64,000 bases of DNA from JAICTV01 sp035634055 (lineage in GTDB: Bacteria; Planctomycetota; Phycisphaerae; Tepidisphaerales; Tepidisphaeraceae). The notes under the pieces are model-generated. The model saw only the letters and a list, made by a program, of their open reading frames with translations. It was not told where the DNA came from and did not search any database. The position numbers were made by a program, and so were the translations under genes. Numbering within the stretch: the stretch's first letter is position 1; each line of letters begins with the position of its first letter. Shown here piece by piece: positions 7,455 to 14,967 of the stretch. The DNA lies in the NCBI GenBank assembly GCA_035634055.1, contig DASQDR010000144.1:1-64000 (forward strand), read 5' to 3'.

Positions 7455-10118
7455 TCACTTGAGCTCGGGGCCGACGCTGATGGATTTTCCCTGCGCGAGC
7501 TCAACCTGGCGCTCGTGCTCGCCGTAGCGCAGGTTGCACGACGTGCCGGCGGCGCTGCGGACGGTCGCGGTGGCGAGCTTCCCATCGCTCCACGCAAGGT
7601 CCACCTCGAACCCGCCGCGCGCCCGCAGCCCGGTGACGCTGCCGGCGGGCCACGCCTTCGGGAGCGCCGGCAGCAGGCGGATCGAGCCGTCGTGGCTCTG
7701 CACCAGCATCTCGGCGACGGCCGCCGTGATGCCGAAGTTGCCGTCGATCTGCATCGGCGGGTGCAGGCCGAAGAGGTTCGGGCAGGTGTTGCGGTCCTCG
7801 AAGAGCCGGCGGAGCTGCCCGTGCGCCTTGTCCGCCTCGCCCAGCCGCGCCCATAGCGCGGTCCGCCAGGCGTAGGACCACTCGCGCACGTCGCCGCGGT
7901 CCCCGCGCGCCGCCAGCGACACCGCCGCCGCCTTGGCGTGATCCGGCGTTTGCCGCGCGCTGATCTGCCGACCGGGGAACACGCCGAACAGGTGCGACGT
8001 GTGGCGGTGGTCGTCGTCGGGCGTGTCGAACTTGGGGTTCTTCGGATCCTTCTTCTCGGTCATCCACTCCAGCAACTGGCCCCAGCTTCCGATGCCGGCG
8101 ACGGCCAGCTTGTCGCGCATCGCGGCGACGCGGTCGCGGTACGCCTTGTCCGTCCCCAGCTCGTCGCACGCCCGCACGTAGTTGTCGAACAAATCCCAGA
8201 CGATCTGCTGCGAGTAGGAGACGCCATCCTCGGTCGGCCCGTGCTCTGGCGACCACGCGTTCGGCACCACCAGCCGGCCGTCGGGCAGCGGCTTGAGGTG
8301 GTCGTCCCAAAACTCCACCGTTTCCTTCATCACCGGGTAGGCGACATCGCGCAGGTAGTTCTTGTCGCGCCCGAAGGCGTAGTGCTCCCACAGGTGCTGG
8401 CAGTACCACGCGTTGGCGGTCTTGTCCCACTTCCAGCCCAGGCCGCCGAAGATGTTGTGCGACGTGCGGATGGCGAACCCGCGCCGCGTCATGTCGCCGG
8501 CGGCAGTCCTGAAGTCGGGGGAAGCGGCGGTCGCCTTCCGCCAGAGCGGGAGCTGGCTGCGGATCAGGTCGAAGAACGGCGTGTGGCACTCGGCGAGGTT
8601 CGTCACCTCGGCCGGCCAGTAGTTCATCTGCACGTTGATGTTCGCGTGGTAATCGCAGTGCCACGGCGGGGAGTTGCTGTCGTTCCAGATGCCCTGGAGG
8701 TTGGCCGGGAGATCGCCGGGGCGCGATGACGAGATCAGCAGGTAGCGCCCGTACTGGAACAGCAGCGCTTCCAGTTCCGGATCACCGGTCGTCGCGGCGG
8801 CGGCCTTGCGGGCGGGCGTCAGCATCGCGCGCTGCTCGGGCGATGAAGCGCCCACGTCCAGCTTCACGCGGTGGAACATCGATTGGAAGTTGCGCACGTG
8901 CTCGCCGTGCAGCGATTCGTAGGACTTGCCGGCGGCGGCGGCGAGCTGCGCCTGCACGCGCCCATCGGGCGCTTCGCCGCGGAAGTTCTTCGCGGCGTCC
9001 ATGACGTAACTGGTGCCGGCGGCGACGAGGATCATCACCTCGTCGCACCCCTTCAGGTCCACTCGGCCCGCGCCGGCGGCCGTCGAGCCGCCGCGCGCGA
9101 CGACCGCCGCGCGAGCTGCGTACTTCAACCCGTTGCTCAGCGCGCCGCCAAAGGAGAGGCCCGAATTTTCCGCCTCGGTCGTTTCGCCGTGCGAGCCGCG
9201 CAGGGCGATCGAGCCGCTGATCGCGCCGGGCTTGGACGCGCTCCAGCGGACGACGAGCACCTGGCCCGGGGCGCTGACGAACACCTCGCGCAGGTGATCC
9301 ACGCCGTTGCGGGTGAAGCGCGTCCGCGCGGTGGCGCTGTCGAGGTCCAGCTCGCGACTGTACGTCGGCTTGGCGCCGTCAACGGCTTCCCCGCCGCCGG
9401 CGCCCAGCGACACCTCGGCGAGCTGCAACATCGCGTCGCCGTGGTTCTGGTGGAACGTGAGGCGGTAGAACTTGAAGGTGGCGGGCGCTTCGAGCTTGAA
9501 GGTGCGGGCCTGACCGCGCTTCTCGAAGCGCGGCTGGTCTTTGCGCTTGTCGAGCGTCGTCCAGTCGTTCCCGTCGTTGGAGCCGGCCAGTTCCCATGCG
9601 CGTGGGTCGCGCTCCGGCTTGTCGTTGGCACTGGTCAGCTCGTACTGATCGACCGTGGCGCCGGCGCCCTCGGCGATGGCGGCCTGCCAGACGAGCGGCT
9701 TACCCTGGCGATCGACGCACCACTTGGTGCCGGCGTCGCCGTCGTTGCTGGCGGCGACGTCCTCCCTCGGGTTGCCCGCGCGCTGGCCGCTCGGGCTGGA
9801 GACGGCCGGCAGCGCGCCGTCCATGGTGATCAGCACGTCGCCGAGCACCTGGTAGGCGCCGAAGTCGTCCTTGTACTCGCCGCTGGCGTTATCGTTGCCG
9901 GTCCAGAGGCTGTCCTCATTCAGGACGATGCGCTCGCGCTCGACGCCGCCGAGCGGCATGGCGCCGAGCCGCCCGTTGCCCAGCGGCAGCGCCTCGTTCA
10001 TCACCTTCTGCGCCGGCCGATCGTACGTGAGCACGAGCGGCCCGCGCTCCTGCGCGGGGGCGGGGGCTTGCAGCAGCGCGGAACAGAGCGCAGCGGCGAG
10101 ACAGCAGCGGATCTTCAT
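7455..10118 (-). CDS. GH95 alpha-L-fucosidase-like enzyme with an inserted discoidin-type domain
   Basis: An 887-residue exported enzyme; residues 1-22 are a signal peptide (MKIRCCLAAALCSALLQAPAPA). GH95 signatures are clear: NEALPLGNGRLGAM, IVLNEDSLWTGN, NLQGIWNDSNSPPW with NVQMNYWPAEVTNLAEC, and QIDGNFGITAAVAEML near the C-terminus. GH95 enzymes are inverting 1,2-alpha-L-fucosidases or alpha-L-galactosidases. Unlike the second copy, residues about 103-248 are an inserted domain resembling an F5/8 type C (carbohydrate-binding) beta-sandwich: GDAGTKWCVDRQGKP, WELAGSNDGNDWTTLD, FKFYRLTFHQN. It breaks the N-terminal beta-domain between GDVLITMDG and YSRELDLDSATAR. The gene lies 13 bases after the other GH95 gene and probably arose with it by an old duplication. 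It should release L-fucose outside the inner membrane. Confidence 0.92.
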   Translation of the reverse strand: MKIRCCLAAALCSALLQAPAPAQERGPLVLTYDRPAQKVMNEALPLGNGRLGAMPLGGVERERIVLNEDSLWTGNDNASGEYKDDFGAYQVLGDVLITMDGALPAVSSPSGQRAGNPREDVAASNDGDAGTKWCVDRQGKPLVWQAAIAEGAGATVDQYELTSANDKPERDPRAWELAGSNDGNDWTTLDKRKDQPRFEKRGQARTFKLEAPATFKFYRLTFHQNHGDAMLQLAEVSLGAGGGEAVDGAKPTYSRELDLDSATARTRFTRNGVDHLREVFVSAPGQVLVVRWSASKPGAISGSIALRGSHGETTEAENSGLSFGGALSNGLKYAARAAVVARGGSTAAGAGRVDLKGCDEVMILVAAGTSYVMDAAKNFRGEAPDGRVQAQLAAAAGKSYESLHGEHVRNFQSMFHRVKLDVGASSPEQRAMLTPARKAAAATTGDPELEALLFQYGRYLLISSSRPGDLPANLQGIWNDSNSPPWHCDYHANINVQMNYWPAEVTNLAECHTPFFDLIRSQLPLWRKATAASPDFRTAAGDMTRRGFAIRTSHNIFGGLGWKWDKTANAWYCQHLWEHYAFGRDKNYLRDVAYPVMKETVEFWDDHLKPLPDGRLVVPNAWSPEHGPTEDGVSYSQQIVWDLFDNYVRACDELGTDKAYRDRVAAMRDKLAVAGIGSWGQLLEWMTEKKDPKNPKFDTPDDDHRHTSHLFGVFPGRQISARQTPDHAKAAAVSLAARGDRGDVREWSYAWRTALWARLGEADKAHGQLRRLFEDRNTCPNLFGLHPPMQIDGNFGITAAVAEMLVQSHDGSIRLLPALPKAWPAGSVTGLRARGGFEVDLAWSDGKLATATVRSAAGTSCNLRYGEHERQVELAQGKSISVGPELK
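9375..9812 (-). other. Region coding the inserted F5/8-type-C-like domain of GH95
   Basis: Encodes residues about 103-248, which have no counterpart in the neighbouring GH95 paralogue. The Trp, Gly-Ser-Asn-Asp-Gly and YRLTF positions match the discoidin fold seen in CBM32-like modules. Confidence 0.6.
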
Positions 10119-10131
10119 GGGGATGCCTCGT

Positions 10132-12489
10132 TCAGGGTTGCACCGACAAGTTTGCGTCCAGCCCGACCGCCGCGCCCGCCGCGAGCTTCAGCACGGCGGT
10201 CTTCTGCCCGTATCGCACGGTCGCGTTGCCGCCGGCGGCGGAGCGGACGGTCGCGCGGTGAAGTTGCCCGCCCTTCCACTCGATGTCCACCTCGACCCCG
10301 CCGCGCGCCCGCAGGCCCGTCACCTTCCCCGCGGGCCACGCCTTCGGCAAGGCGGGGAGCAGGCGAAGTTCGCCGTGGCGGCTTTGCAGCAGCATCTCGG
10401 TGATGCCGCTGGTGCCGCCGAAGTTCCCGTCGATCTGGAACGGCGGGTGGGCGTCGAACAGGTTGGGGTAGGTCTTCTTCGGCTCCAGCAGCAGGCGCAG
10501 GATCTGGTGGGCGTGGTCGCCGTCGTGCAGGTTTGCCCAGAGGTTCAGCCGCCAGCCGATGCCCCAGCCGGTCGCCTCGTCGCCGCGCGTTTCCAGCGTC
10601 TTGCGCGCCGCGGCCGCGAGCTTCGGGGTGGCGATCGGGTCGATCTGGTCACTGGGGAACAGCCCGTACAGGTGCGAGACGTGGCGGTGCTTGAGGTCGG
10701 GCGCTTCGGTGTCCCAGTCGTGCAACCATTCCTGCAACTGACCGGCCTTGCCAACCTGGTTGGGCGCGAGCTTATCGTGCATGTCGGCGAGCTGCTTGCG
10801 GAACGACTCGTCCTCCCCGAGCGCCGCGGACGCGGCGATGGTGTTGGTGAAGAGGTCGCGGATGATCTGCGTGTCCATCGTCGGCCCGGCGCAGATGGAG
10901 ACGCCCTTGTGGTGCGCGTTCTCCGGCGAGAGCGACGGCGCGGTGACCATCCAGCCCAGCTCCGGGTGCTTCACCAGCGCGTCGAGGAAGAACTGGCTGG
11001 CGCCCTTGAGGACCGGGAAGATGCGCGCCAGCACCTTGGGGTCGCGGCTGTAGTCATAGTGGTCGAACAGGTGCTTGCAGAGCCATGCCCCGCCGGTGGG
11101 CCACATGCCATAGTAGGGGCCGTCGATCGGGCCTGTGGCGCGCCACAGGTCGGTGTTGTGGTGGGCGACCCACCCGCCCGCGCCGTACTGCACCCGCGCG
11201 GTGCGCGCGCCGGTCTCCGCCAGCTCGCCGACCATCTGGATCAGCGGCTCGACGCACTCCGCCAGGTTGGTGGATTCCGCCGGCCAATAGTTCATCTGCG
11301 TGTTGATGTTGATGGTGTACTTGCTCCCCCACGGCGGCTTGAGCGAGTCGTTCCAGATCCCCTGCAGATTGGCCGGCTGCGTGCCAGGACGGCTGGAGCA
11401 GATCAGCAGGTAGCGGCCGAACTGGTAGTAGAGCGCGGCCAGCGCGGGGTCATCGTTCCTGGCCGAGTGGCGCACGCGCTCGTCGGTCGGCAGGTTCATC
11501 GCCTGGGTGGCGCCAAGGTCGATGGAGACGCGGCGGAAGAGCCGGCGGTGCTCGGCAACGTGGTTGGCGAGCATCTGCTCGTACGGGACGCCCGCGGCCG
11601 CGGCGAGATGCTTCTCCGCCTGCTCCGGCGCGTTGCCGCTGACGTCGTGGTAGTTCTTGAAGCTCGTGGCGATGGCGACGTGCAGCGTGACGGCGTCGGC
11701 CTTCTCGATGCGCAGCGCCTCGCCCGCCGCCGTGACGGCGCCGCCCTCGCTATAGGCACGAAGGCGTGACTGGTAGGTCAGCTTGCCCGCGATGCCGTCG
11801 GCCTCGCCGTTCTTCGCGGTGAGGGCGAGCATGTTGCTCCCGTCAACCGTCACCTTCGGCTCCGGCATCGGCGTCTTGAACGATGCCGTGAACGAGATGC
11901 TGCCGGGGCGGTCGGCCGAGAGCCGGATGACGATCACCTGGTCCACCGGCGAGATGAAGTATTCGCGGGTGAAGCGAACGCCGTCGCGGGTGAAGCTCGT
12001 GCGCGCGGTGGCGCTGTCGAGGTCCAGCGTCCGGCGGTAGTCCGAAGCCTTGCCCGAGCCGTTGAACGCCAGCAGCAGGTCGCCGGCGGTCTGGTACGGC
12101 ATCTGGTGGATCGGCTTGGCCATCATGCGCTTGCCGACGAGGTTTTGCGCCTCGGCATACTTGCCGGCGAAGATGAGCTTGCGGACCTCGGGCAGCGCTT
12201 CGAGCGATTCGGGATTGGCCGGTTCGTACGGGCCGCCGGCCCAGATCGTGTCCTCGTTGAGCTGGAGCCGCTCCTCCTCGACGCCGCCGAACACCATCGC
12301 CCCCAGCCGCCCGTTGCCCAGGGGCAGCGCCTCGACCCACTGCTTCGCCGGCTGGCGGTACCAGAGCGTGAGCGGGGAAAGCGCCTCTTCCGCCCGCCCA
12401 GCAGTGGAAGGCTCGGCGGCGGCGGCGGCGGCGGCGCCGGCGGGAGGCACGAGGAGCATGAGGATCAACGCCAACATTCGAATCATCAT
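10132..12489 (-). CDS. GH95 alpha-L-fucosidase-like enzyme (second copy)
   Basis: 785 residues from the ATG at 12489, chosen because AAGGTG lies 6 bases upstream and the first 24 residues are a signal peptide (MMIRMLALILMLLVPPAGA). It has all GH95 blocks in order: WVEALPLGNGRLGAMVFGGV, LQLNEDTIWAGGPYEP, NLQGIWNDSLKPPW, NTQMNYWPAESTNLAEC, QIDGNFGGTSGITEMLLQSR. It lacks the extra domain of its neighbour and has normal family length. Like other GH95 members it should cleave alpha-1,2-linked L-fucose (or L-galactose). Two non-identical GH95 enzymes in one operon suggest different linkages or polymers. Its start lies 22 bases after the symporter stop codon. Confidence 0.93.
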   Translation of the reverse strand: MMIRMLALILMLLVPPAGAAAAAAAEPSTAGRAEEALSPLTLWYRQPAKQWVEALPLGNGRLGAMVFGGVEEERLQLNEDTIWAGGPYEPANPESLEALPEVRKLIFAGKYAEAQNLVGKRMMAKPIHQMPYQTAGDLLLAFNGSGKASDYRRTLDLDSATARTSFTRDGVRFTREYFISPVDQVIVIRLSADRPGSISFTASFKTPMPEPKVTVDGSNMLALTAKNGEADGIAGKLTYQSRLRAYSEGGAVTAAGEALRIEKADAVTLHVAIATSFKNYHDVSGNAPEQAEKHLAAAAGVPYEQMLANHVAEHRRLFRRVSIDLGATQAMNLPTDERVRHSARNDDPALAALYYQFGRYLLICSSRPGTQPANLQGIWNDSLKPPWGSKYTININTQMNYWPAESTNLAECVEPLIQMVGELAETGARTARVQYGAGGWVAHHNTDLWRATGPIDGPYYGMWPTGGAWLCKHLFDHYDYSRDPKVLARIFPVLKGASQFFLDALVKHPELGWMVTAPSLSPENAHHKGVSICAGPTMDTQIIRDLFTNTIAASAALGEDESFRKQLADMHDKLAPNQVGKAGQLQEWLHDWDTEAPDLKHRHVSHLYGLFPSDQIDPIATPKLAAAARKTLETRGDEATGWGIGWRLNLWANLHDGDHAHQILRLLLEPKKTYPNLFDAHPPFQIDGNFGGTSGITEMLLQSRHGELRLLPALPKAWPAGKVTGLRARGGVEVDIEWKGGQLHRATVRSAAGGNATVRYGQKTAVLKLAAGAAVGLDANLSVQP

Positions 12490-12511
12490 GTTCACCTTAG
12501 GGGCGCTGCCG

Positions 12512-14416
12512 TCATCGATCGCCCGCGGCTGGCGCGCCCGCGGTTGCCGCCGCGATCGGCGCGCCGGCGGTCGCCGGTTGCGCGGGTTGCGCGGGTTGCG
12601 CGGGCGCAAGTCCGGCGAGCACGGTGCCGATGTCGCTGCCCGCCGGCGCGGCCCTGCCGCGGGCGTAGAGGACGGCGCCGACCGCCGCGATCGTGCCACC
12701 GCAGAACGCCAGTCCGATTCGCCCGGTGCTGGAGTTGGGCACCGCCGTCATCAGCAGGATGAACCCGCCGTAGACCAGGCAGAGGATCGCCAGCACGCGG
12801 TACTGCTTCTCGTCGCTCTCGACCTCGTCGCCGTGCTCGCGCGCCATGTCGATCGGGGTGTGCATCTCGGTGAAGAAGGCATCGGCCGCCTCGCGCTCGC
12901 GCGGCGACTGCCGGCCGAGCAGCGCGGTGGCCATGAACCACGCCGTGCAGACCAACAGAAGCACGCCGGTGGTGACGGCAAGGTCCAGGTCCCGCATCTC
13001 GCCCGCGCTCAGCGCGTTGGCGCCGGTCCAGAGTTTCCCCAGCACCGGTTGAACGGAGAAGCGCAGCGCCAGAGAGGTGGCGAAGCCGACGGCGACGGTG
13101 CTCCAGAGCGACCAGAAGGGCGCCCGGCGGACGAAGAGCCCGAGGAACAGCGGGACCGCCTGCGGCAGCCCGAAGCTGGCGGCGGCCATCAGGATGAGGT
13201 TGAACAGCGAGACCGACTCGAAGCGCGTGAGGGTCAGCGCGATCAGGATCATCAGCGCGCCGCACCCCAGGCTCAGCCCGCGGCCGACCAGGATCTGCCT
13301 GCGATCGGACGCGCGCGGGTTGACCCAGCGGATGTAGAAGTTGCGCACCAGCACCGCCGCCGATCCGTTCACGCCGCCGCTGAGGTTATCCAGCGAGGCG
13401 CTGAAGATGGCGCAGATGAGCAGCCCGAGGAGCCCGGGCGGGAGCGTGGTCTGCGCCATGGCGACGTACGCGGCCTCGCTGGCGGTCTTGAGCGCGGGAT
13501 ACTCCGCCCGCAGGTCCGGGTGGACGATGACCGACCCGAGCGGCGGGATCATCCACATCGGGGTCATGACCACCATCGCCACCAGCGACATCAGCACCAC
13601 GCGCCGCGCGTCGCGCCCGCTCTTGACGGTGATGAACTTGGCGGCGCCGGCGTTGATGGCGTTCATCTGCACGAACTGGTTGAGCAGCAGCGTGACCATG
13701 AACGCCGCCAGCACGCCCGGGCGGGCGAACTCGGTCCAGTTCCAGTGCTTGCTGGGGAGCTGCGCGAGCAGCCCGCCGAGCCCCCCGATCTTCGGGTGGG
13801 ACAGCGTGGTGTAGACCATCACGATGGTGATGGTGATGAAGATAAGGCCCTGCACGAACTGGCTCGCGTTGACCGCCCACGCGCCCCCGACCACCGCCAT
13901 CAGGACCACCGTCACGCCGACCGCCACGATCAGCAGCGTCACGGTATCCACGGGATAGCCCAAAAACGTGTGCGACATGCCGAACGCGCCCGACACGAAC
14001 ACCGCCAGCGTGTACAGGCCGATGCCGGAGTAGACGATGCTGATCGGGACGGGAATCCAGGTGAAGACCTGCTCGTTGACCGGGCCGAAGCGCTTGCGGA
14101 TCGCCTCGACCGGCGTCACCACCCGCATCTGGCGGAACTTGTCGGCCAGGAAGTACTGGAAGCAGGTGGCGACGAAGTTGCAGGCGAACAGGACGAGGAA
14201 GAAGAAGCCGGTGTCGTACGCCTTGGCCGCCCCGCCGGTGAAGCTCCACGCGCTGAACCCGCCCATGATGACCGCGCAGCCCGCGACCCACCAGATCATC
14301 GCGCCGCCGGCGCGGAAGAAGTCGCTGGCGCTGGTGCTGAAGCTCTTGAACGCCGGCCCCATCGCCAGCAGGAAGAGCAGGTACGACCCGAGGATGACGT
14401 AGTCGACGGTGGTCAT
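12512..14416 (-). CDS. Sodium:solute symporter (SSS family), probably sugar
   Basis: A polytopic inner-membrane protein of 634 residues with about 13-14 hydrophobic segments. It starts MTTVDYVILGSYLLFLLAMG, typical of SSS transporters. The hallmark FFRAGGAMIWWVAGCAVIMGGFSAWSFTGGAAKAY (first helices) and the late segment AIFSASLDNLSGGVNGSAAVLVRNFY match the family. SSS carriers move sugars, amino acids or sialic acid with Na+; being first in an operon of fucosidases and other glycosidases suggests uptake of the released sugar, perhaps L-fucose. The frame extends upstream to 14485, but the text before the ATG at 14416 is not protein-like. Overlapping palindromes at 14654-14671 upstream may be its control site. 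Confidence 0.88.
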   Translation of the reverse strand: MTTVDYVILGSYLLFLLAMGPAFKSFSTSASDFFRAGGAMIWWVAGCAVIMGGFSAWSFTGGAAKAYDTGFFFLVLFACNFVATCFQYFLADKFRQMRVVTPVEAIRKRFGPVNEQVFTWIPVPISIVYSGIGLYTLAVFVSGAFGMSHTFLGYPVDTVTLLIVAVGVTVVLMAVVGGAWAVNASQFVQGLIFITITIVMVYTTLSHPKIGGLGGLLAQLPSKHWNWTEFARPGVLAAFMVTLLLNQFVQMNAINAGAAKFITVKSGRDARRVVLMSLVAMVVMTPMWMIPPLGSVIVHPDLRAEYPALKTASEAAYVAMAQTTLPPGLLGLLICAIFSASLDNLSGGVNGSAAVLVRNFYIRWVNPRASDRRQILVGRGLSLGCGALMILIALTLTRFESVSLFNLILMAAASFGLPQAVPLFLGLFVRRAPFWSLWSTVAVGFATSLALRFSVQPVLGKLWTGANALSAGEMRDLDLAVTTGVLLLVCTAWFMATALLGRQSPREREAADAFFTEMHTPIDMAREHGDEVESDEKQYRVLAILCLVYGGFILLMTAVPNSSTGRIGLAFCGGTIAAVGAVLYARGRAAPAGSDIGTVLAGLAPAQPAQPAQPATAGAPIAAATAGAPAAGDR

Positions 14417-14769
14417 GAACGGTGCTTGCCCTGCCGCGCCCTGCCGCGCCGCCGGTCGGCGCTTGCCCGGCGGACGAGGGTCCACGGCGGGTCAACCCGT
14501 GGCGACGCGCCGTGACATAGCTCGGCTGCTTCGGAGGAAGCCCGGGTGCCCGCTTCGCGCCGCGCCGCCCACCGCGTGGCGAGGGAGGCGAGGCGGAAGG
14601 CCCGGCTTACAAACTTTTAACCGGGACGACGCCGCAGCGTCGAACACCGTTTGCGTTATTAACGAATCGTTTTGCGACAGTGCCCGATGTGGTGTGGTCG
14701 GACCTTGGGGATGGGCGGGGGTCTGCTCGGCTCAAGGCTGGTTGGACGGGCGAGACAGGGCGCGCGTCA
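14417..14769. other. Upstream region of the symporter/fucosidase operon
   Basis: 353 bases without a convincing gene. The first 180 bases are very GC-rich. At about 14608-14675 the base composition drops and holds two overlapping palindromes (separate entry). The rest towards 14770 shows nothing I can name. Confidence 0.5.
14654..14671. promoter_or_regulatory. Candidate operator: overlapping palindromes
   Basis: CGTTATTAACG (arms CGTTA/TAACG around one T) overlaps AACGAATCGTT (arms AACGA/TCGTT around one A). Odd-length 11-bp palindromes with a CG step resemble LacI-family (CRE-like) operators. They lie about 240 bases upstream of the symporter start, in the only AT-rich patch of the spacer. 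Inference only; no LacI-type regulator is in the window. Confidence 0.4.
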
Positions 14770-14957
14770 CTCTCTCGATGGCCGGCAGGCTGACGACGCG
14801 GATGCCTGCCCACGAGTGCAGCGTCGCCGACTCGTCGCACGGCGTCTCTCCCCCTGGTTCACCAGCACCACCTTTGCCCCGGCGCGGGTGACGGCAGCAA
14901 CGCCGCCCGGTCGACCATGAGCGAGGAGCCCAGCACCCGCAGCTGCCGGTGGACCGC
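14770..14957 (-). pseudogene. Remnant of a Sir2-type NAD-dependent deacetylase (C-terminal part)
   Basis: On the minus strand three frames together read LRVLGSSLMV, then VTRAGAKVVLVNQG, then GETPCDESATLHSWAGI, then LPAIERV. This is the ordered end of a Sir2-like protein: the 'GSSL.V.P...L' nucleotide-binding turn, 'GAKVV.VN.GETP' and the final helix. The frame breaks in the middle of the conserved text: GGGGAGAGACG has two extra bases relative to an intact GETP codon run, and an earlier shift separates the first block. Nothing of the catalytic N-terminal half is left; glgB ends directly before it. I read it as debris of a deletion. Assignment is by recalled family motifs and is moderately sure. 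Confidence 0.5.
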
Positions 14958-14967
14958 TCCGGCGGCA

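Noticed and set aside
10132..12699. Longer N-terminus of the second GH95 (start near 12699)
   Set aside because: The extra residues are Arg/Pro-rich, antisense-like and overlap the symporter gene; ATG 12489 has AAGGTG ahead and a signal peptide after it.
14607..14840. Small minus-strand gene in the symporter upstream region
   Set aside because: No ribosome site and basic, disordered text; part of it overlaps the Sir2 remnant in another frame.
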